Origin: Microcella flavibacter
GTDB taxonomy: Bacteria > Actinomycetota > Actinomycetes > Actinomycetales > Microbacteriaceae
DNA: 64,000 nucleotides
Assembly: GCF_012530535.1 (NCBI RefSeq)
Contig: NZ_CP051299.1
Location: 2,480,001 to 2,544,000, forward strand
Reading direction: 5' to 3'
A model generated the notes under the pieces. That model saw nothing but the letters and a program-made list of their open reading frames with translations, was not told where the DNA came from and did no database searches. How positions within the stretch are numbered: the stretch's first letter is position 1; the number at the start of each line of letters is the position of its first letter. Positions 29,164 through 37,386 of this stretch are shown here, one piece after another. Both the position numbers and the translations under genes were made by a program.

Positions 29164-30803
29164 CCACTCATCGCAACCGGTATCGACGCATCGGCGCCAT
29201 CCTCGAGCGTCACGGGCTCGGTCTGGCCACGGGAGCCCTTGGGCTGAACGGGTGGATCCCCTTCAACAAGGGTATCCTCGGGCATCCGAGCCGGGAGGCG
29301 CCCTACACGAGCCCGGACCATGTCAGGCTGGCGCTGGAGGAACTCGGTCCCACCTTCATCAAGCTCGGCCAGCTGCTGTCTACCCGGACCGACCTGCTTT
29401 CCCCTGACTATCTCGCTGAGCTCGCCAAGCTGCAGGACGACGCGCCTCCTGAGGACTGGGAACCGATCAGGGCCGTGATCCGAGAGGAGCTCGGCGCCGA
29501 ACCCGAACAGGTATTCGCGCAGTTCGACAGACAGCCGCTCGCTGCGGCGTCGATCGGTCAGGCCTATGCGGCGACTCTTCAGGACGGCACGCAAGTCGTC
29601 GTGAAGGTCCGTCGGCCAGGTGTGGTCGCCCAGGTCGCCGAAGACCTGGAGATCCTGCAGAACCTCGCCGAGCGTGCGGACAAGCGATGGGAGGCTGCGC
29701 GTCATTACAACCTGATCGGAATTGTCGAGGATTTCTCCCGAACGCTACGCGCGGAGCTCGACTACCTCCAGGAGGGGCGAAGTGCGGAACGATTCGCCAC
29801 CGATTTTGCCGACTCGCCCGATGTCGCCATCCCGCGGGTGTTCTGGGAGACGACCACCTCACGAGTGTTGACCCTGGAGCGGATGCAGGGGATCGGCATC
29901 GATGACATCTCCGCCCTCGACGCCGCTCGCATCGACCGGCACCAACTCGCCCAACGGGGCGCGAACCTCATCCTCACCATGATCTTCGAGAACCGCTTCT
30001 TTCACGCCGACCCCCACCCCGGCAACATGTTCGTTCAGGCCAACGGCTCGATCGCCTTGATCGATTTCGGAATGGTCGGGGAGCTTGACGAGGACGTGGC
30101 GGACGAACTCTCCGACGTGCTGCTGGCCATTGCCGAGGGAGACGACGACGCGCTCACCACGGCGCTCGTGAAACTGTCGATCACGAAGGACAGCTTCGAC
30201 CGAACCGAGCTCCGCCGCTCCCTCGCCACCTTCCTCTCGAATTACCGCGGCCGCCCACTATCCGAGATCAACGTCACCCACCTTCTCGGACAGTTGCTCG
30301 CCCTTCTGCGCCAGCATCATCTCCAGCTCCCGCATGAGACGGCGCTGCTGTTCAAGGTGCTCATGATGGCGGAGGGCTTGGCGGCACGACTCGACCCGCC
30401 GTTCGAGATGCTGCAGGCGCTCACCCCCTTCTCGGAGCGGCTTGTGCAGAGACGGCTCTCGCTTCCTGCCCTTGCGAAGCGCTGGGCGCGGGCATCTGCG
30501 AATACACGAGACTTCCTCCTCGAGTTGCCCGGGGCGCTCCGCCGAGCGGGCCAGATCCTGGAGACCAGCGGCTTGGAGGTGCACCTGCGCGCCCGCGAAC
30601 TGGAACCGCTCGTCGGCCGCGCCGAGCGCATCGGCAATCGCCTCATCGCCGGGATGATCGCCGCCGCGCTGATCAACGGCATCGGCGAGCTCGTCAGCGG
30701 CAACGCCCGGTGGCGACCGCGGGAAGGCGCCATGATCCGCGCTGGCGCCACCATGATCAGCGCCCTGGGCGGCTACCTCCTGTGGACTACGCGGCGGCGA
30801 TGA
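29160..30803 (+). CDS. ABC1/AarF/UbiB-family atypical kinase
   Basis: A 547-residue protein; ATG 29160 is favoured over GTG 29145 because of the coupled leader ORF. The family signature KxGQ is in TFIKLGQLLSTR, and the Ala-rich nucleotide loop (PLAAASIGQAYAA) replaces the glycine loop. VVVKVRRPG holds the ATP Lys, FFHADPHPGNM the catalytic loop and LIDFGMVG the metal Asp. Two hydrophobic C-terminal segments suggest membrane attachment. The family supports isoprenoid quinone biosynthesis or lipid homeostasis. In this operon it may help respiratory quinones under metal stress, which is speculative. Confidence 0.88.
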   Translation: MTTHRNRYRRIGAILERHGLGLATGALGLNGWIPFNKGILGHPSREAPYTSPDHVRLALEELGPTFIKLGQLLSTRTDLLSPDYLAELAKLQDDAPPEDWEPIRAVIREELGAEPEQVFAQFDRQPLAAASIGQAYAATLQDGTQVVVKVRRPGVVAQVAEDLEILQNLAERADKRWEAARHYNLIGIVEDFSRTLRAELDYLQEGRSAERFATDFADSPDVAIPRVFWETTTSRVLTLERMQGIGIDDISALDAARIDRHQLAQRGANLILTMIFENRFFHADPHPGNMFVQANGSIALIDFGMVGELDEDVADELSDVLLAIAEGDDDALTTALVKLSITKDSFDRTELRRSLATFLSNYRGRPLSEINVTHLLGQLLALLRQHHLQLPHETALLFKVLMMAEGLAARLDPPFEMLQALTPFSERLVQRRLSLPALAKRWARASANTRDFLLELPGALRRAGQILETSGLEVHLRARELEPLVGRAERIGNRLIAGMIAAALINGIGELVSGNARWRPREGAMIRAGATMISALGGYLLWTTRRR

Positions 30804-30828
30804 CGTTGCGCTCGGAGAAGGCACATCA

Positions 30829-30951
30829 ATGAGCAGGACCCACGTCGGTGACACAGGCAGGGGCGAGAGCCTGCCCGTCGGCTCTCGCGGTCGTGAAGGG
30901 CCCCCGCCACCACCCGGCGAGGGCCCTTCGAGCCTGCGGAGAGCGACCTAG
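30829..30951 (+). pseudogene. Truncated ORF at the island right edge
   Basis: After GGAGAAG a 40-codon frame starts at ATG 30829 (MSRTHVGDTGRGESLP), 25 bases after the kinase stop. It runs through two hairpins into the 3' end of the convergent actP gene. The good ribosome site with no recognisable product suggests the first codons of a gene whose body was lost when the island joined core DNA. Confidence 0.35.
30864..30929. terminator. Two hairpins between convergent transcripts
   Basis: CGAGAGCC (30864-30871) pairs perfectly with GGCTCTCG (30880-30887). GAAGGGCCCCCGCC (30895-30908) pairs with GGCGAGGGCCCTTC (30916-30929) in 13 of 14 positions, across a seven-base loop. They sit between the island operon (+) and actP (-), and the second can end transcription from both sides. 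Confidence 0.75.
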
Positions 30952-32561
30952 TGGTCGACCGACTTCTCGGCGCCGACTCCGGTGAGGGAGCGCACCTCCA
31001 TCTCGGCCTGCTTGTCCAGGCTCTCCTTGTTCTTGTCGAGCATCGTGCCCAGCCAGCCCAGGAAGAAGGCCAGCGGGATGGAGACGATGCCGGGGTTCGA
31101 CAGCGGGAAGATGCTGAAGTCGACGCCCTGGATCATCGAGGTCGGGCCGCCCGAGACGACCGGCGAGAGGCTGATCAGCAGGATCGCCGAGCCGAGACCG
31201 CCGTACATGCTGAACAGCGCGCCCTGGGTGGTGAAGCGGCGCCAGAACAGCGAGTAGATGATCGTCGGCAGGTTCGCCGAGGCGGCCACCGCGAAGGCGA
31301 GCGCGACGAGGAACGCGACGTTCTGCCCGTTGGCCCCGATGCCGCCGATGATGGCGACGATGCCGATGACGATGACCGTGCGACGGGCCACCTTGACCTC
31401 GGCGCCGGCGGGCGGGTCGCCCTTCTTGATGACGCTCGCGTAGATGTCGTGCGAGAAGGATGCCGCCGCCGTGATCGTGAGACCGGCCACGACCGCGAGG
31501 ATCGTCGCGAAGGCGATCGCCGAGATGATGCCGAGCAGCACCGAGCCGCCCAGCTCGAAGGCGAGCAGCGGGGCCGCGGAGTTGGCGCCGCCCGGAGCAG
31601 CGGCGATGCGCTCGGCGCCGATGAGGGCCGCCGCGCCGTAGCCGAGCACGAGGGTGAACAGGTAGAAGATGCCGATGAGCCAGATGGCCCAGACCACGCT
31701 CTTCCGGGCCTCCTTCGCCGTCGGCACCGTGTAGAAGCGCATGAGCACGTGCGGCAGGGCCGCGGTGCCGAGCACGAGCGCGAGGCCGAGCGAGAGGAAG
31801 TCGAGGCGACTGACGTCGCTGATGCCGTACTGCAGGCCCGGAGCGAGCACCGCGGGGTTGCCCGAGGTCTCGACGGCCGAGTCGAGCAGCGTCGACAGGT
31901 TGAAGCCGTTGAGCGCGAGCACCCAGATCGTCATGATGCCGGCGCCCGCGATGAGCAGCACCGCCTTGATGATCTGCACCCAGGTGGTGCCCTTCATGCC
32001 GCCGACGAGCACGTAGAGGATCATGAGCGCGCCGACGACGGCGATGACGACCGACTGGCCGACCCGCTCCTCGATGCCGAGCAGCAGGGCCACGAGCCCT
32101 CCGGCGCCCGCCATCTGCGCGAGCAGGTAGAAGAAGCAGACGACGAGGGTCGAGATCGCGGCGGCGATGCGCACGGGGCGCTGCTTGAGGCGGAACGCCA
32201 GCACGTCGGCCATCGTGAACTTGCCGGTGTTGCGCAGCAGCTCGGCGACGAGCAGCAGGGCCACGACCCAGGCCACGAGGAACCCGATCGAGTAGAGGAA
32301 CCCGTCGTAGCCGTTGATCGCGATGGCGCCGACGATGCCGAGGAACGAGGCGGCCGAGAGGTAGTCGCCCGCGATGGCCGAGCCGTTCTGGCCGCCCGTG
32401 AACGAGCGCCCGGCGGCGTAGTAGTCGGCCGCGGTCTTGTTGTTGCGCGATGCCCGGAACACGATGATCATCGTGACCGCCACGAAGGCGCCGAAGATCG
32501 CGATGTTGAGGATCGGGTCGCCCGGCGAGGTCGAGGCGGTGTCGGCGGCGAGACGCAGCAT
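30948..32561 (-). CDS. actP: Cation/acetate symporter (SSS family)
   Basis: A 537-residue sodium:solute symporter from ATG 32561, which overlaps the DUF485 stop (TGATG). About 13 membrane helices are present. Family motifs are YYAAGRSFTGGQNG, IAGDYLSAASFLG, LPHVLMRFYT and SFSHDIYAS. ActP/MctC-type proteins import acetate, propionate or pyruvate. The DUF485 partner just upstream is the usual companion. The acetate gene name rests on these motifs; the actual monocarboxylate is unknown. Confidence 0.88.
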   Translation of the reverse strand: MLRLAADTASTSPGDPILNIAIFGAFVAVTMIIVFRASRNNKTAADYYAAGRSFTGGQNGSAIAGDYLSAASFLGIVGAIAINGYDGFLYSIGFLVAWVVALLLVAELLRNTGKFTMADVLAFRLKQRPVRIAAAISTLVVCFFYLLAQMAGAGGLVALLLGIEERVGQSVVIAVVGALMILYVLVGGMKGTTWVQIIKAVLLIAGAGIMTIWVLALNGFNLSTLLDSAVETSGNPAVLAPGLQYGISDVSRLDFLSLGLALVLGTAALPHVLMRFYTVPTAKEARKSVVWAIWLIGIFYLFTLVLGYGAAALIGAERIAAAPGGANSAAPLLAFELGGSVLLGIISAIAFATILAVVAGLTITAAASFSHDIYASVIKKGDPPAGAEVKVARRTVIVIGIVAIIGGIGANGQNVAFLVALAFAVAASANLPTIIYSLFWRRFTTQGALFSMYGGLGSAILLISLSPVVSGGPTSMIQGVDFSIFPLSNPGIVSIPLAFFLGWLGTMLDKNKESLDKQAEMEVRSLTGVGAEKSVDH

Positions 32562-32920
32562 CAGCGCACCCCCTCGTTCTTCTCGAGGCGCTCGCGGATC
32601 GCGCGGGCGCCGGGGTCGAGGTTGCGGTTCGCGTAGGAGACGTAGGTCATCGTCACGATGAACGTCGTCGCGACCTGCGACAGGCCGAGCAGGATGCCGA
32701 CGTTGACGCTGCCGAACACGGGCTGCGCCATGAAGTCGGGCGCGTAGCCGGCGAGCAGCACGAACGAGATGTACCAGAGCAGGCACACGGCGGTCACGGG
32801 CAGCACGAAGCCGCGGTGCTTGCGGCGCAGCGTCGTGAACTCCTCCGAGCTCTGCGTCTCACGGAACACCGCGGCCGTCTGGCCGGACGAGTGCTCCTCG
32901 GTCAGGGCGTCATTGCCCAT
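32561..32920 (-). CDS. DUF485 membrane protein (YjcH-like)
   Basis: A 119-residue protein with two membrane helices (VLPVTAVCLLWYISFVLLAGYAP and VGILLGLSQVATTFIVTMTY) and the DUF485 motif LRRKHRGFVLP. GAGGAGAG stands shortly before the ATG. It is normally encoded next to ActP-type symporters and is coupled to it here. It may stabilise or regulate the transporter. Confidence 0.88.
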   Translation of the reverse strand: MGNDALTEEHSSGQTAAVFRETQSSEEFTTLRRKHRGFVLPVTAVCLLWYISFVLLAGYAPDFMAQPVFGSVNVGILLGLSQVATTFIVTMTYVSYANRNLDPGARAIRERLEKNEGVR

Positions 32921-33068
32921 GATCTCTCCTCGAGGTCGACGGCGGCGACGTCCTCGTCGGCGTCGGTGCCGTGCATGGTGGCGGTGCGGGGGGATGGTTC
33001 AGGGGTGGTGCGCGCCCACACTCCCCCCGACGGGGGCCGGGAGGAACGCCCGGCGCGCTCGTCGGCGG

Positions 33069-33096
33069 CGAGCGGCACCGCTCGTGCGACGAGCGG
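33069..33096. promoter_or_regulatory. Palindromic operator candidate, symporter/LytS divergence
   Basis: CGAGCGGCACCGCTCG at 33069-33084 is a perfect palindrome with seven-base arms. A third CGAGCGG half-site follows at 33090-33096. It lies in the 244 bases between the divergent DUF485-actP and LytS-LytT operons. Binding by the LytTR regulator encoded nearby is a reasonable guess, although LytTR sites are usually direct repeats. Confidence 0.4.
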
Positions 33097-33164
33097 CGCT
33101 CCGCCGCCATCCATCGCCCCCTCGATGCGCCCGCCGCCGCCCGCGTCGCCTACGGTGGATGCTC

Positions 33165-34376
33165 GTGACCGAGTCAGTGCTGCTCGCCCTCGCCGTCGGC
33201 GTGCTCGTCGGCGTGGCGATCGCCGTGCTCGGCGTCGTCGCCTGGCGCGTGGTCAGGCTCTCGCGCGAGATGGGCACGGCCGCCGAGCGGGCCACCTACT
33301 CGACGCTGCACCTCGCCAGCCAGGCCGCGACGCACCTGCGCGGCGGGCTCGACACCGGCGATCCGCAGCGGGCGCTGCGCCCCCTGCGCGCGCTGCTCGA
33401 CTGCCGCGTGCTCGCGCTCGCCGACGAGCACGGCGTGCTCGCGCTCGACGCCGCCTCGGGCGACCAGCGCCTCGCCGGCGAGCTCAAGGCCATCGCCGAG
33501 AGCCTCGCCGAGGAGGTGCGGCGCGGCGACAAGCCGCAGGTGTTCCGCGGCATCGACCCGAGCCGGCGCGGCGTCGCCAACACCGATGCCGTCGCGGCGC
33601 CCATCCTCGCCGGCGACCGCGTGGCGGGCGTCATCATCGCCTTCTCGCCCGCCGTGCGCCCCGGCCTCGTGCGCGCCACCGGCGAGGTCGCCGAATGGGT
33701 CTCGGCGCAGCTCGAGCTCGCCGAGCTCGACGCCAGCCGCGCCGCCCTCGCCGAGGCCGAGGTGAAGGCCCTGCGCAGCCAGATCAGTCCGCACTTCATC
33801 TACAACGCCCTCACCGCCATCGCCAGCACCATCACGACGAACCCGCCGCGGGCGCGCGACCTCGTGCTCGAGTTCGCCGACTTCACGCGGTACTCCTTCC
33901 GCCGGCAGGGCGACTTCACGACCCTCGCCGACGAGCTCAAGAGCGTCGACTCCTACCTGCAGCTCGAGCGCGCGCGCTTCGGCGACCGCCTCACCCTCAC
34001 CCTGCAGGTCGCCCCCGAGGTGCTGCCGACGGTCATCCCCTTCCTCAGCGTGCAGCCGCTCGTCGAGAACGCCGTGCGGCACGGGCTCGAGCCCAAGGCC
34101 GCCGGCGGCCGCATCACCATCCGGGCGAGCGACGCGGGCGCCTTCGCGCTCATCGAGATCGAGGACGACGGGGTCGGCATCGATCCCGAGCTGCTGCGGG
34201 GCATCCTGGCGGGGCGGCCCTCGGTCGACCACGTGGGGGTGCGCAACGTGGATGCCCGGCTGCGGCAGCTCTACGGCGACGAGCACGGCCTCACCGTCGA
34301 GACGAACCTCGATGCCGGCACCCTCGTGCGCATGCGCGTGCCCAAATCGCAGCCCGACAACGCCGTAGGAGACTGA
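33165..34376 (+). CDS. LytS-type sensor histidine kinase
   Basis: A 403-residue kinase. GTG 33165 is chosen because TACGGT (33151-33156) lies eight bases upstream; ATG 33159 is the alternative. One N-terminal membrane helix (LLALAVGVLVGVAIAVLGVVAW) is followed by a GAF-like domain at about 50-190 and then the His_kinase box QISPHFIYNALTAIA. An HATPase domain has LVENAVRHG and DDGVGI. LytS/BtsS-type kinases sense pyruvate or similar acids in several bacteria, and symporter genes flank this one on both sides. The response regulator starts five bases after its stop. Confidence 0.87.
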   Translation: MTESVLLALAVGVLVGVAIAVLGVVAWRVVRLSREMGTAAERATYSTLHLASQAATHLRGGLDTGDPQRALRPLRALLDCRVLALADEHGVLALDAASGDQRLAGELKAIAESLAEEVRRGDKPQVFRGIDPSRRGVANTDAVAAPILAGDRVAGVIIAFSPAVRPGLVRATGEVAEWVSAQLELAELDASRAALAEAEVKALRSQISPHFIYNALTAIASTITTNPPRARDLVLEFADFTRYSFRRQGDFTTLADELKSVDSYLQLERARFGDRLTLTLQVAPEVLPTVIPFLSVQPLVENAVRHGLEPKAAGGRITIRASDAGAFALIEIEDDGVGIDPELLRGILAGRPSVDHVGVRNVDARLRQLYGDEHGLTVETNLDAGTLVRMRVPKSQPDNAVGD

Positions 34377-34381
34377 GGCCC

Positions 34382-35140
34382 ATGCTGACCGTGCTCATCG
34401 CCGACGACGAGCAGCCCGCGCTCGACGAGCTGGCCTACCTGCTCGGCCACGACGCGCGCATCGGCGCCGTGCACCGGGCCTCGAACGGCGCCGACGCCCT
34501 GCGCATCCTCACGCAGGAGGACATCGACGCCGTCTTCCTCGACATCCACATGCCGGGCCTCAGCGGCATCGACCTCGCGCGCGCGCTCGGGCACTTCGAC
34601 CGCCGCCCGCCCTTCGTCTTCGTCACCGCCGACGAGGAGCGCGCCGTCGAGGCCTTCGATCTCGCCGCCGTCGACTACCTGCTGAAGCCCGTGCGCACCG
34701 AGCGGCTCGAGCGCGCCGTCGGGCGACTCATCGAGGCGCGCGCGGCCGCGAGCGCGCCGCCCGCGACCGGGCCGATCCCCGTCACCGCGCCCGCCCGCCC
34801 CGAGCTCGTCGCCGTCAGCCTCGGCGGCACGACGCGCATGATCCGGCAGGATGCGATCCACTACGTGCAGGCCCAGGGCGACTACGCGCGGCTGCACACC
34901 GACGAGGGCAGCTACCTCGTGCGCGTGCCCATGAGCGACCTCGAGCAGCAGTGGGCCGCCGCCGGCTTCGTGCGCATCCACCGCTCGTACCTCGTCGCCC
35001 TCGGGCACGTCGAGCGCCTGCGCCTCGGCGCCAGCAACCCCACGGTGCTCGTCGGCGGGGTCGAGCTGCCCGTCAGCCGCCGCCTGCTGCCGTCGCTGCG
35101 CGACCGGGTCGCCGCGAGCCGGGTGCGGCCCCGCGCGTGA
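34382..35140 (+). CDS. LytTR-type response regulator
   Basis: A 252-residue regulator. The receiver domain has the acidic pair ADDE, phosphorylation Asp54 in VFLDIHMPG, and the switch region VDYLLKPV. A Pro/Ala linker leads to a C-terminal LytTR DNA-binding domain (IRQDAIHYVQAQGDYARLH, RIHRSYLV). It partners the kinase just upstream. Its stop overlaps the next start (GTGA), so it is co-translated with the symporter genes it may control. Confidence 0.9.
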   Translation: MLTVLIADDEQPALDELAYLLGHDARIGAVHRASNGADALRILTQEDIDAVFLDIHMPGLSGIDLARALGHFDRRPPFVFVTADEERAVEAFDLAAVDYLLKPVRTERLERAVGRLIEARAAASAPPATGPIPVTAPARPELVAVSLGGTTRMIRQDAIHYVQAQGDYARLHTDEGSYLVRVPMSDLEQQWAAAGFVRIHRSYLVALGHVERLRLGASNPTVLVGGVELPVSRRLLPSLRDRVAASRVRPRA

Positions 35141-35526
35141 GCACCGCGGAGCCGACCCCGGCGAGCACCCCGCCGGCGCGGGTCAGCGTCACCGCGCCCC
35201 GGCAGGGGGCGCCGCTCGCGGCTGCGGCCGGGCATCCCGCCCTCGATCGCAGCGACACCGCGACCGTCTACGTGCGCTCCCTCATCCGCTCGCAGCTGCG
35301 CCTCGCGCTCGTGTGCGCCGCGGGCTTCGTCGTCAGCCTCGGGATGCTCTGGCTCGTGCTCGCCGCCGCCCCCGGCCTCGACGCCGTCGTCGTCGCCGGG
35401 GTGCCCGTCAGCTGGCTGCTGCTCGCCTTCGGCAGCTACCCCGCGATCATCGCCTTCGCGCTCATCTTCATCGTGGCGAGCGGGCGCAACGAGGCGGGTT
35501 ACCGCTCGCTGACGGAGCAGTCGTGA
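35137..35526 (+). CDS. Small two-helix membrane partner of SSS symporter
   Basis: A 129-residue protein with a Pro/Ala-rich start, then a membrane helix (LALVCAAGFVVSLGMLWLVL) and a second (SWLLLAFGSYPAIIAFALIFIVA). Its size, two helices and place between regulator and symporter mirror the DUF485-ActP pair on the other side, so it probably is a diverged DUF485-type subunit. It overlaps its neighbours by GTGA at both ends. Confidence 0.7.
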   Translation: MSTAEPTPASTPPARVSVTAPRQGAPLAAAAGHPALDRSDTATVYVRSLIRSQLRLALVCAAGFVVSLGMLWLVLAAAPGLDAVVVAGVPVSWLLLAFGSYPAIIAFALIFIVASGRNEAGYRSLTEQS

Positions 35527-36995
35527 ACCCCGCCCTCGGCTACATCGCCATCGCGACCGTCACCCTCATGACGGCCTTCATCGGCTTCTTCGGCCTGCGC
35601 ATCTCGCGCACGACGCGCGACTTCTACGTCGCCTCGCGCACGGTGAAGCCGTGGTGGAACGCGAGCGCCATCGGCGGCGAGTACCTCTCGGCCGCGAGCG
35701 TGCTCGGCGTGGCCGGGCTGATCCTGCTGCAGGGCGCGGGCGGGCTGTGGTTCCCGATCGGGTACACGGCCGGCTACCTCATGCTGCTGCTCTTCGTCGC
35801 CGCGCCGCTGCGGCGGTCGGGCGCGTACACGATCCCCGACTTCACGCGGGCGCGGCTCGAGTCGCAGGGCGTGCGGCGGCTGACGAGCATCCTCGTCATC
35901 CTCATCGGCTGGTTCTACATCGTGCCGCAGCTGCAGGGCGCGGCCCTCACCATCCGCATCACGACGGGGCTGCCCTCCTGGATCGGCGCGGTCGCGGTGG
36001 CCGTCATCGTCGGCCTCATCGTCGCCGCGGGCGGGATGCGCTCCATCACCTTCGTCCAGGCGTTCCAGTTCTGGCTGAAGCTCACGGCGATCGCCGTGCC
36101 GGTGGTGTTCCTGCTGATCGCGGTGGCCGGCGGCGCGGGCACGGCGCTGGAGACGGCCGAGGCCTTCCCGGCGGCCCTCGGCCCCGCATCCCTCGACGGC
36201 TACGCCACCGTCTCGCTCGTCATCGCGCTGCTGCTCGGCACCATGGGCCTGCCGCATGTGCTCGTGCGCTTCTACACGAACCCCGACGGCCCGGCCGCGC
36301 GGCGCACGACCCTCATCGTGCTCGGGCTGCTGTCGGTGTTCTACCTGTTCCCGACGATCGTCGGGCTGCTCGGCCGAGCGCTCGCCCCCGAGCTCGCCGA
36401 GAGCGGCGAGGCCGACGCCCTCGTGCTGCTGCTGCCCGGCCTCGTCATCGGCGGCCCGCTCGGCGACGCCCTCACCGCTCTCGTCATCGCCGGAGCCTTC
36501 GGCGCCTTCCTCTCCACCAGCTCGGGGCTCGTCATCTCGCTCGCGGGCGTCATCTCGCAGGAGGTCGCCGGCGGCTCGGTGCGGGGCTTCCGCATCGCCG
36601 CGATCGCCTCCTCGCTCGTGCCGCTCGCCGTCGCCCTGCTGCTCGAACCGGGCGGGCTCGCCGGCAGCGTCGGGCTCGTGTTCGCCTTCACCGCGTCGAC
36701 GCTGTGCCCCGTGCTCGTGCTCGGCATCTGGTGGCGGGGCCTCACCGCCCGCGGCGCCATCGTCGGGATGCTCGGCGGCGGCCTCGCCTGCGGCCTCGCC
36801 ATCCTGCTCGGGCCGATCCTCACGGCCGCCGGCGCCCCCGACTGGGCGCAGTCGGCCCTGCAGCAGCCCGCCGCCTGGACCGTTCCGCTGGCCTTCGCGC
36901 TGACGGTGCTGGTCTCCCGGCTCGACCGCCGCCGCGTCCCGCGCGGGGCCGACCGCTTCCTCGCGCGCCTGCACGTGCCCGAGCGCGCCGAGTAG
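35523..36995 (+). CDS. SSS-family symporter, second copy
   Basis: A 490-residue sodium:solute symporter from GTG 35523 with about 13 helices. Motifs match those in actP (DFYVASRTVKPWWNASAIGG, EYLSAASVLG, GLPHVLVRFYTNPDG, GLVISLAGVISQEV), but overall identity is modest. It ends a four-gene operon after a LytS/LytT pair, a pattern like BtsSR-controlled pyruvate uptake. The substrate is probably a short carboxylate. Confidence 0.85.
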   Translation: MNPALGYIAIATVTLMTAFIGFFGLRISRTTRDFYVASRTVKPWWNASAIGGEYLSAASVLGVAGLILLQGAGGLWFPIGYTAGYLMLLLFVAAPLRRSGAYTIPDFTRARLESQGVRRLTSILVILIGWFYIVPQLQGAALTIRITTGLPSWIGAVAVAVIVGLIVAAGGMRSITFVQAFQFWLKLTAIAVPVVFLLIAVAGGAGTALETAEAFPAALGPASLDGYATVSLVIALLLGTMGLPHVLVRFYTNPDGPAARRTTLIVLGLLSVFYLFPTIVGLLGRALAPELAESGEADALVLLLPGLVIGGPLGDALTALVIAGAFGAFLSTSSGLVISLAGVISQEVAGGSVRGFRIAAIASSLVPLAVALLLEPGGLAGSVGLVFAFTASTLCPVLVLGIWWRGLTARGAIVGMLGGGLACGLAILLGPILTAAGAPDWAQSALQQPAAWTVPLAFALTVLVSRLDRRRVPRGADRFLARLHVPERAE

Positions 36996-37104
36996 CCCGC
37001 GCCGGGCATCCCGCCGCCGCCTGCCGCCCGGCCCCGCCGCCCTGCCGCCCTGCCCCGCCGCCTCGCCCCGCCCCTGGGCCGCCGCCCGTCGCCCACCGGC
37101 TGTC

Positions 37105-37183
37105 CGCGATCAGGACGCGGACGGTCGGGGTCGGCGTGTCGCCGCATGACTCGGGTCGACACGCCGCGCGACTCCTGATCGCG
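37105..37183. repeat. Intergenic palindromic repeat, copy 1
   Basis: Outer arms CGCGATCAGGA (37105-37115) and TCCTGATCGCG (37173-37183) are a perfect inverted repeat. Inner arms GGCGTGTCG and CGACACGCC flank the shared core GCCGCATGACT. The core and the CGACTCCTG edge match copy 2, 38 bases downstream. Confidence 0.7.
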
Positions 37184-37220
37184 GGCACCCCGGAGCCGCT
37201 CGCCCGTCCTGCCTGGCACG

Positions 37221-37295
37221 AATGCAGGAGTTCGGCGACCGAGGTCGGTGTGTCGCCGCATGACCAGAGTCGACGCGCCGTGCGACTCCTGCATT
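37221..37295. repeat. Intergenic palindromic repeat, copy 2
   Basis: Outer arms AATGCAGGAGT (37221-37231) and ACTCCTGCATT (37285-37295) match perfectly. The interior GTGTGTCGCCGCATGA and GTCGACGCGCCG is closely related to copy 1 and to the copy at 59722-59800. Confidence 0.75.
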
Positions 37296-37386
37296 TGCGC
37301 ACGCCTGAGCCGAGCATCCCGACGCCGGGCCGTCCCGCGGCCGGGTCCCGCCGCCGGGTCCCGCCGCGTCGCCCCCGCGCCGCCGG

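Larger units (their letters stand above)
36996..37386. other. Gene-free region with palindromic repeats
   Basis: The first 85 bases are a C-rich low-complexity run. Two palindromic repeat copies follow at 37105-37183 and 37221-37295. No reading frame is supported. It separates the convergent symporter (+) and EamA (-) genes, so it may also stop transcription. Confidence 0.6.

Noticed and set aside
32769-33164. N-terminal extension of the LytS kinase
   Set aside because: It is Arg-rich, overlaps the divergent DUF485 gene, and a promoter box fits the start at 33165.
37105-37295. CRISPR-like tandem repeats
   Set aside because: There are only two units, each an internal palindrome of about 75 bases, with no regular spacers and no cas genes.
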